Shown: positions 22,904 through 35,829, counted from the stretch's first letter. The stretch: 64,000 nt of DNA from Gelatoporia subvermispora B (GCA_000320605.2 KB445792.1:1307581-1371580); one strand, 5' to 3'. A program made the numbers and translations. Notes: generated by a model not told the origin, from the letters alone.

Positions 22904-25165
22904 ATGGATAGAGATGCTGCTCAGAGCACTACACCCAGGGCACAGCCTCAGTCCCCCTCCGCCACCAAAAACGACTCACCAAAGAAGACCCCTTCCTCAT
23001 CTATTACAGGCTCTCGCCCTTCCCCGGTCACCCCTTTGGCCCCACTCGAGTACCTGCAAAACCAGCGACGGGGATCCATAACGGACCCTTCTCTGCACGC
23101 TGGACCTACTCCTTCGTCACATCCCTCTGCTCCACTTAATACCATGCCTTCGCCCTTCCGCCACCCTGACGCCAATCCTGCCGTCGCGCCTCCGACAGCC
23201 CACGAGCCTCCCCAGCACAGTCCGCGCGTGCAACCTCGCCCAGCCTCACCTTACAAGTTCGGCGATGCGTCTGCACAGCCCGCGGACACCTCTAACGCCC
23301 ATCTCCGCCGCTTGCTAAGATCGCCTTCCGCAGACGCCGAGCGACGCAACTCGACCGAAGGAGGAAGAGGTGGTCCGAACGGGAACATGGCGTCTGCGGA
23401 GACAAGTGCTGCCGGAGGTATGTGTCTGTTCTCCGTTGTCCACTTGGACGTTACTCACGGCGGTCAAATCTACAGAAGTTAGCAGGGCGAAAGGGGCCGA
23501 TGCGATGGACATCGACCCGCGAGAAGGAGACAGGCGAGCGCGTTATGAATCAGGTGGACCACAACGGCCCCCTTCCACGCGGGAGACGGGAGACGCGGAC
23601 TACAACACACGGAGACCTTCTATTGCAGGTGGCGTATCCGATCTGGCCAGTAGAGACTTCGATCGCTGACCGCAGGATACCTCAAGGCACGAAACGGAAG
23701 ATGTCGAGTGATAGGGGTGTGCATGGTGGTGTTACAGAAGACATAGATCCGCAACTTATGGGATCTGGAGGGGCGGGAGGGATGAACGTGGACAACGAAG
23801 GGCCAGCACCTAAACGGCGAGGCTCTGCAGTTGACACACGGATTGCAAATCTGAGCCTGTACGACCGACGAAACTCGGTAGATGCACGGATGGGAGGACA
23901 GTGGTGGGGAGGAGAGCGACGAGATTCGGCATCGTCTGGGATGAGCAGCGGAGCGATGGTGAACACGCCGTTGACGAGCGGGTCGTTGACGAACACGCCC
24001 ATGACTGGCTACACGACGCCGTCTTCGGCATTTCCCGGAGAATCGCCACATGGGCGACCTCCAGGCGGCATCGCTACTTTCGCGTGGCCTGCTCAAGCTC
24101 AGTCTGCTGCCCAGTCTGCTGCCGTCCAGCCGGCGACAGCGACCACGACCACAACAGCAACACCAGATCGCCCTCACACCCCTTCCCCCATGCAGAACGA
24201 CCCAAATGTTAATATGCAACCTCCACAACCTTACGACCCGCTCACAATGATGCCCCCGATGTCCTTCCCGCCAGACCGTAGAATGTCTGCCCCCACCATC
24301 CCGCAAGACAACCTTTCGGCTCCTCCACCCGCCACAGGACCCACGCGCGTCCTCCGGTCACGCTCACGCCCTCCCTCGCGTGCTCGAGGCGGAGATCAAT
24401 CAGCCGCCAATGTAGCTCAATCTGCTGCCTCCGGTGCAGGTAACGCTTACCCCGATGTTTTCGACGCTGCTGCCTCTGAGCATTCGGCACTAGCAAAAGA
24501 GCCTGGCTCCACCCCCTACTCTCGCTCACCAGAGCTTCGCGTATCACACAAGCTCGCAGAGCGGAAGAGACGTAAAGAGATGAAGGAACTCTTTGACGAA
24601 CTACGCGACCAGCTCCCTGCAGACCGAGGGATGAAGGCAAGTAAATGGGAGATCCTCAGCAAAGGTACGCATATACTCCCGTCTTGGCGCGTGACCTTTT
24701 TTGACGGTCGCCTATCTCCTTCGCATCCTCATGACAGCTATCGATTTCATCGGCAACCTCAAACAATCACACCAGGACCTCACTCGAGAGGTAGAAATCC
24801 TCCGGCATGAGCTGGATAGTATACGGCAGGGTATTCCACCTCAGTTTGCTGCGCCTCCACACCCGGTCGTTTACGGCCATGGCCCACCTGTCGGCGTATC
24901 TCCTTACCCACCACCAGGAGTGCCCGGCGGTCCACTCCCACCCCACCAAGGCCCTCCGCCTCCGCATCCACAGCATCTGCACCAACCGCATCCTCATCCA
25001 CCACCGCATCATCCTCACCCCCCTCATCAGCCCCCACAACCTCCGCACTCTCGGCCCGGCTCGTCGCAGCAGAACGCATACACCCACGAATCGCAGCCTG
25101 TCCCGCCATCACAAACGACAAACGGGAACGGACAATCTGCACCAAGAACGGAAACGCCGTCGTAG
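22904..25165 (+). CDS. bHLH transcription factor
   Basis: ATG 22904 opens a long Ser/Pro-rich disordered N-terminus (TPRAQPQSPS, PSPVTPLAPLEYLQ) followed by Gln/Ala/Thr-rich and Met/Pro-rich stretches. The DNA-binding domain is near 24540-24760. The basic region and helix 1 read SHKLAERKRRKEMKELFDEL with the E-box residues H...E..R, a loop DQLPADRGMKASKWEIL, and an intron just before helix 2 (AIDFIGNLKQSHQDLTREVE). A short leucine-type heptad (VEILRHELDSIRQG) extends helix 2. The C-terminal 110 residues are dominated by Pro, His and Gly, and the stop is at 25165. The basic region predicts CACGTG-type binding. Target genes are unknown. It resembles fungal bHLH-zip regulators but I cannot name an ortholog. 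Confidence 0.87.
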
Positions 25166-25717
25166 AGCCGCTCGCAACATCGGCCCCTCGATCCGGGCTT
25201 GTTATTCCGAGGGTCCCTCCTTCGCTCTTGGTTGGCGGGCGATGTGTGTCAATTGCTACGATGTCTCGGGTCAACGCTGGGCATTTGGTTCCTATAGTTA
25301 TTTGTGCATGGAGGAGTGATTTGCATGTGAATCCCGGCTGCAGTCCATAATTATAATCTGTTTCTTGGACAACGAACCACGATCATAGTAGAAGTCTAGA
25401 TAAATGGGAGTAGCCCACACAATTGTCTGTTGTATTATTCTGCCTTTGTGATGCGAATTGTTTCTACGGAGCAATGAACTCAGGACGTCGATACGATATC
25501 TAGAACAAAGGCACGAGCGCGCGCGTGCCGCGCGGAGTGTCGACTTACAAGTCATGCGCTGCTGTGGCGGAGCCGCGAACGTGCTTACATCTCGACCGCC
25601 ATCATCCACCCATCCTCTCCTCCTTCTAGGACGCCTCTGTCGCGCCAGCGACGTGATATTTATTACAACGCACAAGTCAAGACGCTGCATTATCGATTCT
25701 GACGCATTGTGCACAAC
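25166..25717. other. Intergenic, 552 bp, with a CpG-rich inverted repeat
   Basis: Between the bHLH and TFIIF alpha genes (both +). At 25510-25529 GGCAC and GTGCC flank a GC-alternating core, forming an imperfect palindrome about 190 bp before the TFIIF alpha ATG. The rest shows AT-rich 3' sequence and then a pyrimidine-rich leader. Confidence 0.45.
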
Positions 25718-28088
25718 ATGGCGCCAAAACCCTCCCCCATGGACATCTTGTTCCATCCAAAGAAGAAATCAGTAATCTCTGTGGCCAAGAAAGAGGGGAA
25801 CGGCTCTGGATCCCAGTCTCCCTCTGGTTCACAGGGCTCTTCCACACCATCTAAACCTCGTATTCCTCGCCCGCCACGACCAAAACCCGACGCGAAAGAT
25901 GACCTCAAGCCGCCGCCGCCCGAGGGCCCATATGCCGAATTTCGCCTGATGTCCTCCGCCCTCAATGGCTGGAAGTACGACGTGATGAAGTTTGACTCGC
26001 GCAAACCCGTCGACATCATGGAGTGGACGACTCCCGTGAAGCTCAACCGCAAAGAGCCACGCCGCGACGAGCCTGATATCGCTGTGGCGGCTGCGCCCCA
26101 AGCGGTTGGGCCCATGCTAGGGCCCGATGGGAAGCCTGTTATTGGAATGGATGGGCGCATCGTCATGGTCGACGCGGAGGGCCGGCCGATTCGGCCTGGT
26201 GAGACACACACAAATGGGAGTGGTGACGCGAAGGGGAAGGAGAAGGAGAAAGATAAGGGTGCGGCGGCCAAGAAGAGGTTTCAGAAGAAGACAAAGCAGG
26301 TATTCCTGGTACCCGAGGCGACCAGGCAACTCCGGCGGGAAGAACGATTCCCGTGGATCATGGAAGACTCCGCAGGGAAGGAGGTCTGGGTGGGCAAGAT
26401 GGAGGAGGTCTCAAAGTCGGAGACTCATGCAATGTTCATGCCTGCTGCCAATGATGTTTTCAAATTCGTGCCTGCACACCGATGGTACAAGTTCCAGAAG
26501 AGGCCGCACTACCATATCCCGACCTTAGAAGAGGCAGAATCTCTGGTACGTATCTGTACTTGATACATCGCTTCGGGCTGTGAGCCGTCGATATACACCT
26601 CGACATCGTCCCCCACCCCCGTCACCTGATTCTTCTCCGCTTGATTATTTGCTGATCTATATAATACTAGATGTCGAAGATTCAAAAGAACAAGGATCCT
26701 GAGCGCTGGCTTCTTCGTAGACGGAACGGCCAAGGACCATCTGAAGCAACGCTGGCCACGATTAAAGCTGAAAGGGCCGGAAGTCTTGGCCCAGGTGCTG
26801 GCTCGCAGAGCTTAGGACCTGGCGGTAGACGCCTCAAGACGGTGGACAGCGGCATGAGCGGCTTATTTGGCGATGACGATGATGAGGAAGGCGTAGACCG
26901 GAAGCGGCGCGTCAAGAGAGAACTTGGTGCTGAGGGTGATCTCGACGAGCTCGACTTTGAGGAAGCGTTCGCAGATGACGAGGATAGGATGGAACCCGAT
27001 GACCGGGAGGACGAAGAAGCGAAGGAGCTTGAGGTGTGTTCAGCCTCTAACATGGTGTCATCTCGCATTCTCATGGCTCTGCATAGGAGCGCCTCAAACG
27101 CGAGTACAGGAACGCCAACAAGCTACGGGATGCCGGTGTTGATGAGTCTGAGGACGAAGAGGATGAAAACCAGTTGACTGGGGCGGGCAAGAACTTGCAG
27201 AAGACTCTACGGAAGCTGGAGAAGGACGTTGCGTATGATGACTCCGATGAGGAGAAGAACCCTTACGCGAGCTCGGTAGGCGCACACCTTATACGTATCT
27301 GATGAAGCATATTCACCTTATACCAGGAGGAGGAAGAGGAAGAGGAAGAGCCTCCAGTTACACAGACGGGCCCCGCCATTATTCCACCGGAACCGCGACC
27401 CGCGCGTTCCGCATCCCAAACACCTGGGCCTGCCAACGGTACGAAGACGCCAACAATTAGTCAGCCCCCCGTCAACATCAAGACCGAGACGCAGATCCCC
27501 TCGTCCGTATCGCGCCCGGGATCTCCAATTCCTACGTCTCCAACTGGACACGGAGGGCACTTACTCGTGGCTAAACGTGCAACCAGTCCCAAGGTGCCCA
27601 AGCCTGGTAGTCCCCGTCCTGGTAGCCCCCTGGTGGGCTCGACGTCGCCACCCATGAGCAGGGCGACCAGTCCTGTCGCTGCCAGCGCGAACGGTAGTCG
27701 GCCCGGAAGTCCTCTGCAGAGTCCCGTCATCCCCGCATCGATCAGCAAGATAACGAACAAGCGCAAGGCAGAAGAGTCGGGAGGTGCAGGTGCTGCCCCC
27801 GGGGCTGCGCCAAAGCTCAAGAAGCGCAAGGCGCAAGGTCCGCCCGGAGGAGTTGAGTTGGAGGATCGCATGGTGATCGAGTGGCTGAGGAACACGCCGA
27901 ATGCGACGACGCGTGACTGCATTCACCACTTCACTCCGTATCTTACGGACGAAGGCAAGAAGGCACGATTTACGGCGCTGGTGAAGGAGGTGGCGCAACT
28001 GAACAAGGGTGTGCTGGTATTGCGGCCTGCGTACCGTGATTCGCTTCCCTCCCCTGCACTGACGCCGTCGGCGACCGCGGCTGCATAA
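25718..28088 (+). CDS. TFG1: TFIIF subunit alpha (RAP74/Tfg1)
   Basis: Largest subunit of general factor TFIIF, which binds RNA polymerase II and stabilises initiation. ATG 25718 (MAPKPSPMDILFHPKKK). The N-terminal dimerisation barrel has PYAEFRLMSSALNGWKYDVM, KFDSRKPVDIMEWTTPVKLN and, after a charged insert, KQVFLVPEATRQLRREERFP, PWIMEDSAGKEVWVGKMEE, DVFKFVPAHRWYKFQKR and RWLLRRRNGQG. The middle is strongly acidic (DDDDEEGV, DLDELDFEEAF), then Ser/Pro repeats (PGSPRPGSPL). The C-terminal winged helix that contacts the Fcp1 phosphatase and TFIIB is MVIEWLRNTPNATTRDCIHH, FTPYLTDEGKKARFTALVKE, NKGVLVLRP. Introns lie near 26545-26670, 27034-27085 and 27276-27326. Intact. Confidence 0.93.
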
Positions 28089-28617
28089 ATGACGTGTACT
28101 GTTGATGTTGGTGTATAGTACTAGTGCTCGGACTTCATACACTTATACATATTGCTCTTACCCGGAGCCGTTCGAAGAACGTGTCAAGCCTCTCCGAGAC
28201 GGTAAAGGCGGGGTATGATGATGATCCGACGTGCCCTGCTGATGATGATCAATGCAGAGACGACTCGGGTGAGTACGCATCGGAGCGCATATGACATGGG
28301 ACCACAAGCAGGCACGACATGGAACCATCCTAGGGCTGCAATGCCCGCCGCTCTGTCTTGCCGGCTGCTCGGTGCCGACGTGCCGGGCGTTGGCTTCGAA
28401 TGCCGACCTGATTATGGAAATCAAAGTCCCAAATGAGGCAAGTAAGAATGGTCTTGGGTGCGGCAACTTCAAGCCGCACGAAGGTCGATCGGAGACTACA
28501 CACGGCACGCGCCCTGCCAGCTTCAGCCTGAAAAGCAATCGACATGTTCAACTCTCCCCGCCTTCTGTCCCGCCCGCCCTTCTCCCACATCCTAGAGCCC
28601 TTGGCCACTCCCTCATC
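28089..28617. other. Intergenic, 529 bp
   Basis: Between TFIIF alpha and chitin deacetylase (both +). The last 80 bases are pyrimidine-rich leader sequence. Open frames here are shadows. No TATA box or repeat identified. Confidence 0.45.
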
Positions 28618-30246
28618 ATGGTTTCCCCGACCTTGTCTTTCATTTACACTGTTGCCACTTTCTCCCTCCTGGGTGCAACTTCCGCCGCGTCGGTCCACAT
28701 CGAGACGGTCAACAAACGCTTTGCGGACACCTGGTACCACTCCGATGACCACCCGGCATATTCCCTGTTCAGGCGTCAAGAGCAGACAGATGGTGTGACA
28801 TATCCTGACGTTGGCTCAGATGGTGAGACCTCGTCCTATAGGGTGTCTGGTATAATGTTGACCATGAGTTCTCATTGCGTGGCACGAATTGCTGGGCTCA
28901 AGAATGGTCGTCTGCGTTTCCGCCGGCTTCACCGGACACGGATGATCTTCCGCAGGTATGGGTGGACGCTCTCAATGCCGCGGTCTCTGCGGGAACGATC
29001 CCCGATATCCCACCGTCTACTATGGGCGGGAACGGGAATCCCGTCTATCCTGATGGGCTCAGTCCGACTAGCTCGGAGGTGTGCTCTGCGACGTACCAGT
29101 GTAGGATATCGGGGGAGATCTGGGATGCACCAGACGGTGTCTTTGGCGCAGGATTCGATGACGGTCCCCTACCGGTTAGTCACAGAGTGGACTTCTGCAA
29201 TACACTACTAGCTAACATGAGTTTGTTAGACTTCGACCAAGCTGTACAATTTCCTTCACGAAAACAACGTGCACGCAACTCACTTCATGATCGGAGTGAA
29301 TATTCTCGAGAATCCGGATGTGTTCACTCACGCCTTCGAGACCAATGGAGGTATGTGAACTCTGCCTTTGTATGCGGCGACAACATTCACTAGCGATAGA
29401 TGACATTGCGGTGCACACGTGGACTCACCCGTACATGACTACCAAGACCAATTTGGAGGTAGTGGGAGAGCTGGGTTGGACAATGCAGCTTATCCACAAT
29501 TCCACTGGAGGACGTCTTCCGCGCTACTGGCGACCCCCGTACGGCGATTCCGACACGCGTGTATCCGCCATTGCCCGAGAGGTCTTCGGTCTTACCACCA
29601 TCGTCTGGAATCACGAGTGCGTCATCCTTAGCATACTCTTCCGCTCCTCGACTAAATGACACGCCGTAGTACGGACGACTGGAGCCTCACTACAGGCGGG
29701 ACTACATCAAGCAAAGTGCATTCGCAGCTGTCAAAATGGCTCAGCGGACCGAAATCTCCTGGTCTCATCATCCTCGAGCACGAGCTTTCGGATATGTCCG
29801 TCCAGGCATTCATAGATGCCTACCCGCTGATTGGACAAAACAATTGGGATTTTGTGAGTGTCGCTGAGGCCAGCGGAGTCGGTGCATGGCAGAACGTCAA
29901 TAGCGATGGGAGCGTCAATAGGGTGCCCAGCCCCGTTCTCGGGGCAAACGCGAGCGCGAACGGCGCTACATCCAGCGCCAAGAAGACCGGGGTTGCTGCT
30001 GTCAGCGTCACCTCCGGCGTTTTGTCTTCGATGACGGCCACCAACAGCGCGGCTACGGGTGACGTGACCGGGACAAGCGCTGGCAGCGGAAACGGGAGCT
30101 CGCAAAGTGCCTCAGCGACCGGATCCGGAGTGCCCAAACTGAAAGACACACAAACGGGTGGCGCGCGCCGCTTGCTCGCCATGCCGGCGTGGCCGACAAG
30201 CATACTCTCTGCCTTGGCTGTGGTCGGAGCTGCTGTATTTGCATGA
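28618..30246 (+). CDS. GPI-anchored chitin deacetylase
   Basis: Removes acetyl groups from cell-wall chitin to give chitosan (CE4 family). ATG 28618 starts a signal peptide ([20 protein letters not shown]). The NodB domain follows: motif 1 GFDDGP (usually TFDDGP), metal-binding [19 protein letters not shown], then WNHDTDDWSL, and LEHELSD supplying the last catalytic His. A Ser/Ala/Thr/Gly-rich linker ([12 protein letters not shown]) leads to a C-terminal hydrophobic tail ([13 protein letters not shown]), the pattern of a GPI anchor signal. Introns near 28824-28860, 29175-29230, 29352-29402 and 29618-29668 join these blocks in phase. All five CE4 motifs are present, so the enzyme looks active at the plasma membrane or wall. 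Confidence 0.92.
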
Positions 30247-31009
30247 TCATGCACGCACAGTGCGCCTTATGCTTATTCCTTATATGTTATGTGGACACTC
30301 TGTCAGGAACACACATGCCGAATGGACCATCTCAGAAGACAACTACACGGACTGCATGTATACCACTTCTAACGGACAGCCTACGCCCATACACCACGTC
30401 CAAGGTCACGATACGTACGATCCGCGCCTGACCCCTTCTACTACCCCACTCTTGTCAGAATACCTATATACTCCCAGATGTAGTGACAGCAATTGTACCA
30501 TCCATCGTTTCCTTTGCGTAGGTACTCATGATGTATGTTGACTCGTATCACATATATCACCGATGGAGATCCACGATGGACAGTAAATAGAAGTCAGAAC
30601 ATCGGTGAACGTCAATAAATTCGTCGTAAGTCATGACATTCATAGTTGATCAATGTTGTCAACAGATCATAGCCTCGGGACGATCAACAATATCCTAAAC
30701 AGCGCAAGTATGGCGCGGATAATGAAGGAAGGGAAGGGATCGCAGTGAATAAGTAGACCGATTAATATAGCGTGCACAACGGAAGAACTATGTAGCAAGA
30801 AATATACATATGTATCGTGATGCGATGAGAGTCCAGCAAGGCAGCGCCGACCAGAAGTGGTGAACATATGAAAGCAGCAGTCCGAGTCATGAAGGATAAA
30901 ATGTTAGTGGCAATACAGATGGTGGTTCAGTATGCGGAGGGAAGTGGACAGTGTCCACCACGATCGATCAGGAGGGAGGGAGCTCAAGTCCAAAGAGGAC
31001 GCGGGGTAT
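30247..31009. other. Convergent 3' spacer, 763 bp
   Basis: Lies between the stops of chitin deacetylase (+) and the Ste20-type kinase (-). AT-rich, with no credible coding frame and no recognised RNA. Confidence 0.5.
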
Positions 31010-33385
31010 TCACAGTATGCTTGGCCATTTGAGCTTCAACCCTTCAAGCCAACGCATGTAGAGCAGCTCGGCAATGGGGGACTTGCGTGCTGGCAGGCCT
31101 GGTTGCTCGGTCACTGGTGACGCTTCTGCTGTCGAGGGCAAGCCCGAAATTTCCTCTTCCTCAGTAACGACAAGCCCTTTCGAGGTCATCTCACTCCGGC
31201 GGATAACGCGTTTGTGTGGGAATAGGATGCGGGATGTCTGGATGTGTTGCCGCACTGCAGGGTTACTGTGGACATGCATGGTTTAAATTGAGACGTAGTT
31301 ATCGAGTGGAGAGGTACTCACTCGTTGATGCCAGACAGTAGGTCGAGGATGATGTTGTACGCAAGCTGTGGGTTGACGTCCCGCAGCTCCTCAAAGCCAC
31401 GCGAGATCATGCTGAGCGACTCAATTTCACGCGCGTCCATGTCGTCCCGCGTCGCCTGCAATCACATGCGTCAGTGATGGAGAGGTTATATAAAGCCGAC
31501 ATACTCACCTTGCCCATGAGCGGCAGAACAACCTCATCCACGAGCGCGGTGCCCGCTCTCGCCGTCTCGCTCGCTCCGCGCTTATGGGACGACTTCGGGC
31601 TCTGCGGCGATGACGGGGCGGACGTGCTGCCCTCTCTACTGCGCGTTGTACCGACGTACTCAGATGAGAGCTTGAGCGAGCGCACTGTGTCGACCTTTTT
31701 GACAGGCCGGATCGTGTCCACACCGTTGCCCAGGTCCGCTTCAGCGAGTACCGTGCCCACAGGGTTCGTTCGCGCGGCGTACGAGGACCGTCGTGACGAG
31801 CGCACCGAGCCAGTGTACGCAGGCGGGGGCTCAACCGGTTCGCTAATATCTGCTGCACCGGCGGCAGCTTGCTCCTGTAGGGGTGTCGACGGTGCCTCCG
31901 CGGTGCCGATCGTCTCATCAGAGCCTGTATCCGGGACAAGTGACGGGATGTCCTTCTCATCGGGGGAGCGCGCGGGGCGAATGATGACAGTCGAGTGCGC
32001 CGCATCTACGTTCATCCCGAGCGCACTGCCACCAAGAGCGGCGTCGCTACCTCTCGTGGCGGCGCCCGTGTCTATCGATGGCCGTACGTCATACATCGAC
32101 ATTTCGTCCTCCTCATCCTCGTCAGGGACCATACCAGGCGGCATGATGTCCTTCGCCATGCTACGCAGCGAGCCCATCGCAGACGCGGTGCGGATGGTGT
32201 CGAAGTTCCAGTCGCTGCGTAATGTGCCATCCCAAGTGCCGCTATTTCGCACCGAGGCTTGGTACATTTGTGGCTGTCGGCCAGGAGAGCGCGCACGATG
32301 TTCTTGGTAGCGCTCGATTAGTTCGGTGAGGTAAGACGTCTTGCGTGCACTTTTGATGAAGCGGTGCTGCAAGAGCTCCTTTGTTGTAGGTCGCTAGAAA
32401 TATCGTGCCTTGTCAGGTACCGTGGCTAGGTGGATGTATGCGCGCATGAACTCACGCTATGTGGGTCTTTGGTCAAACATAACGACACAAAGTCTTTGAA
32501 TGCCGCAGAGAAGGGTCCTTCGAGGACTGGTGGCTTCGCCTTCGGAATCAAGAAGAGAACCCGCATCGGGTGATATTCTGCCAACGGAGGTTCGCCCTTG
32601 GCCATCTCGATCGCCGTGATGCCCAAACTCCAAATGTCGGCTTTGGCGTCGTATCCTGCCTGGCGAATGACTTCGGGTGCCATCCAAAACGGAGTGCCGA
32701 CGAATGTGTGTCGCAGCGTGCTGGTGAGTTGTGCAGCTACACCGAAGTCCGCCAGTTTCACTTTGCCGGACGCCGACAACAGAATGTTTGCGGCCTTGAT
32801 ATCCCGATGAATGGTTCCCTCGTTATGGAGATAATCGAGGCCCAGAAGTAGTTCCCGACAGATGACGGCTATATGTGCCTCGGAGAAGGGCCCTGGCTTG
32901 AGGAGATCGAGACACGAACCACCCGCCAAGTACTCCATTACTATCCAGAGCTTGTACGCCACCACGAAGGACCCATAATACCGCGTCACGTACTCCGAGT
33001 CGCATTGCGCGAGGCTAGCAATTTCCTGCTGAATTTCTGAAATATCGTCGTCTGAATCTTCCAGGTCTGTGCATATCGTCACTCAGTTACCCGATGGACC
33101 TCACGGGATTGGACGCTCCACAGACGTACCGATCTGCTTAATAGCGACGATCTGCTTAGTTTCATTGTGCATGGCCTTATACACGGTTCCGAAGCTTCCT
33201 GTCCCTAGCTTCTCCAAGAGGGTATACTGGCTGACGGGGTTGCTGTTGGGCACTGGATGAGGCTCTGGCATCCGCGGCCTTAGCTCGGGAGAGCTGCTGG
33301 GGGACTTGGTGAGTTGTCTAGGCTGTTGAACATAAGAGCGGTCAGCCGAAGGTGCTTTCTTGAGCAGACGGGATCCAGGAGCCAT
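31010..33385 (-). CDS. Ste20-type kinase of the germinal-centre (GCK) subfamily
   Basis: Ser/Thr kinase. Fungal relatives (Kic1, Nak1, Sid1, Don3) act upstream of NDR/LATS kinases in polarity or septation. ATG 33385 ([13 protein letters not shown]). The catalytic domain starts [20 protein letters not shown], has the VAIK lysine, a short acidic insert (DLEDSDDDI) as in MST/GCK-III kinases, [34 protein letters not shown], the activation segment [15 protein letters not shown] and [13 protein letters not shown], and ends [14 protein letters not shown]. The C-terminal 400 residues are Ser/Pro/Asp-rich with one PPPAYTG motif, then a helical segment ([20 protein letters not shown]) and a conserved-looking end ([14 protein letters not shown]). 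The kinase is N-terminal, unlike PAK kinases, and there is no PBD. Which relative it is cannot be settled here. Confidence 0.9.
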
Positions 33386-34632
33386 GGCGCGGAGCGTGGA
33401 GACCTGTGCGCGACGCGGGGAGGAGGACGATAGGGAGGAGGCGCGAGGGATGCGCCCGCGCCTGCGTCGCACAGTGGGACTCTTCTAGCGTACACGTGGG
33501 CTGTATCATGGGCCGGATGTCCATGCGGCGTATAGCAGACGGAGAAGAGCGGTATAGGGAGAAGATGCTCCTCTCCCATGACATGCGAGTCGCGTAAGAG
33601 ATTGGATATTGTTCCGGCGCCATGCCTCTATGTCCGTTTGAATGGAAAGGGAACTTACCATTATTCGTGAGTCGTAACGAGTCGTGAGGCGGCGTCGTGG
33701 GATTGTCTATATAAGAATGATCCTCCTATATGCCGGTGGATACTCCACGCGTTCCCAGTGTAAAGAGTAGCTGTGGTGGTGGAGTGAATCAGGAGGATCC
33801 GGGAGAAGAAGATAATTTGATGAACCGGTTGCCTTGCAGGGCCGGGCAAAGAAAAAGGCAAGGCGAGGGTCCCGTCAGTTAAGGGGTCGACAGGAGGGGA
33901 GGTTGCCTGGCTCGGAGGCGTCGGTGTTGAATAAGAATAGGAGAGATGGTATGGAGAGAACAGTCAGACAACGCCGACGGAGGTGGTGGCGATGTGCGAC
34001 AGCCGGTGACGCGGTTGGCGCACTCGAGCAAAGAAAGGCCGTGTCTGGCAGCGTCAGGCTAGCGTCTCGCCCACGCAAAGGCCCCGCCGCCAGCCGACTC
34101 GCACGATCGACGTCACCGGTCCGCACGCAGCCGTCCTACACGCTCTCCACTGGCCACGGCGTGCGGCCACTGCTCGAGCTCATCGTTGGCCACGACAACG
34201 AGCACACCTTCAGTCATCTCGTCAAGAACAATTCGTTGCACCAGCTCGCTACGGCGCTACGCAACGGCCTCAACAGGTCTGACCTCACTATGCTTGCTCA
34301 TCAAGCCGCAAGGCTTCGAGTCCTTATTTTACATGCTGCGCACGGACAAATAGACAGCGCATCAAGCGCATCAAACACATGTTGAACAGTGATACCTACC
34401 CGGAGCATCGCAGTCGGGAAGCATACAGGTCTAGCACGACGTCAGCACTCGGAAGCGGCTGCGCCTTCGTCGATCACATTTGCACAGGATTACACTGGGG
34501 CTCGGCGCAAATCCATATGCATGGCGTGACATAGCATGTCGAGTCGGAGATGGCGTAGGGCATACAAAAATAAGGGAAATGACTCAGACCGACAACCCGC
34601 CTCGCGACCTGCTTAGCAGAACGACAACCTCC
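33386..34632. other. Intergenic, 1.25 kb
   Basis: Holds the kinase promoter and leader (minus-strand pyrimidine-rich tracts around 33540-33990) and the 3' side of ribosomal protein L35. A 183-codon open frame on the plus strand lacks an ATG start and any recognisable fold, and is probably chance. No RNA gene seen. Confidence 0.45.
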
Positions 34633-35184
34633 TCATGCCTTGACGGCGTACTTCCGGATGGGGAAGTGGATGTCCTTCTTGTGCTGCTTCAGGGTCTTGA
34701 CTGACCGCTCGCTCTGGATAAAAGCCCCCGTAAGTCATCACAGCAAAGGATAGCATATGACCACAGTACGCACAGCAGTCAGTCGCCGGCGGATGGCACG
34801 GGTCTTCTTGACACGGAGGTCAAGGGGCAGGTACTTCTTGTTCTTGTAGAACTCGCGAAGGTTTTGTCGCTGCTTCTGGTTCATGACCGTCAGCACACGC
34901 GCGATCGACTTGCGAACAGTGTTGCTAGTAATCGCTCAAGATTAGTAACTTATGGCGTGTCGTATAATGAACTCACATCTTCGTCAACTTCGACGCAGAG
35001 CCACCGGCAATCTTCTGCACCCGGAGAGTGAGGAGCTCGGTCTTCAGCTCAGAGAGCTGCTTCGACAAGTCATTCTTGGACCTAAAGTCATGAAAATTGG
35101 GTCTCAGTTGGCCGTTTTTCTCGCTTCTCCAACCGCCCGAACGCACTTGGACTGGAGCTCGTACGCCTTAACCTTGCCGGGCAT
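34633..35184 (-). CDS. RPL35: 60S ribosomal protein L35 (uL29)
   Basis: Large-subunit protein near the polypeptide exit tunnel. ATG 35184 starts [13 protein letters not shown]. Four exons follow: [19 protein letters not shown] and [14 protein letters not shown], then [50 protein letters not shown], and finally [20 protein letters not shown] with KYAVKA at the stop 34633. About 124 residues, normal for the family. Codon choice is strongly biased to C/G-ending codons (AAG, GTC, CTC, CGT), as expected for a highly expressed gene. The last intron (about 34707-34763) contains GTGATGA but no partner box, so I do not call an intronic snoRNA. Confidence 0.95.
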
Positions 35185-35829
35185 TTTGATGGAGTCTACC
35201 AAAAGGAGCAGAGCATGTCAGCACAGGTGTCTTTGCACGAGCAGAGGTGACCCGGAGTCGGTCGGAATCGCCGAATTCTTGCAGTTCAGACGTTCAGACA
35301 GCCTCCGAGCACCAGAAACGGAGATTCAGACAAGCAGCATAAGGATATTCACCTTGAGGGTGTCGTGGATGCTATGCGCGCCGGGCTTGAGACCACAGTA
35401 AGAGCGTGGGTAAGCGCGTGAATGAACTGCTAAGTTTTTCAGCCACAACTCTCACGCTCACTACCTGCCTGATTTGGAAATGCCGCAAGCGGCTCGGAAA
35501 TGTCTTCCCGTGCTCCTCCCTCTGGGCCTGTGTACTTGTTTCTACGCTGCTTGCAGTATTCTGAAGTCGTTCGTCTTGTCGATACGCGGCACTGTCGGAC
35601 ACCTGGGATATTCAATATGAACGCCACTGTGCTGGAAATGCCCACATCATCTGCGGCGCTCGAATTGGGGCCATCTGGCCTTGTATAGACTTCTGTGGCC
35701 ATACAACTTGGCATTGTACCATTCGTATATGAATCCGAAAGCATATCCCCTGGGCTCCCGCTCTACGTCTGAATCCAGTCTTTGTCTCCCCCGCTTTGCA
35801 TCTATTTAAGCAGGAAGGCCTGCGCATCA
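35185..35829. other. Divergent spacer, 645 bp
   Basis: Between RPL35 (-) and the small plus-strand gene at 35830. It must carry the RPL35 promoter. I see no canonical TATA box and no coding region that would stand on its own. Confidence 0.4.

Noticed and set aside
25510..25529. GC-rich palindrome as a recombination or attachment site
   Set aside because: Imperfect, short, and in a simple alternating CG run. A promoter-side CpG cluster is the simpler reading.
26682..27074. Ser-rich minus-strand frame
   Set aside because: Reverse shadow of the acidic middle of TFIIF alpha.
33834..34385. 183-codon plus-strand open frame
   Set aside because: No ATG at its start, composition like random GC-rich DNA, no fold or splice support, and it covers the kinase promoter/leader.
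34707..34763. Possible C/D snoRNA in the last RPL35 intron (GTGATGA box C match)
   Set aside because: The intron is only about 60 bases and has no CTGA box D or terminal stem after the box C-like string.
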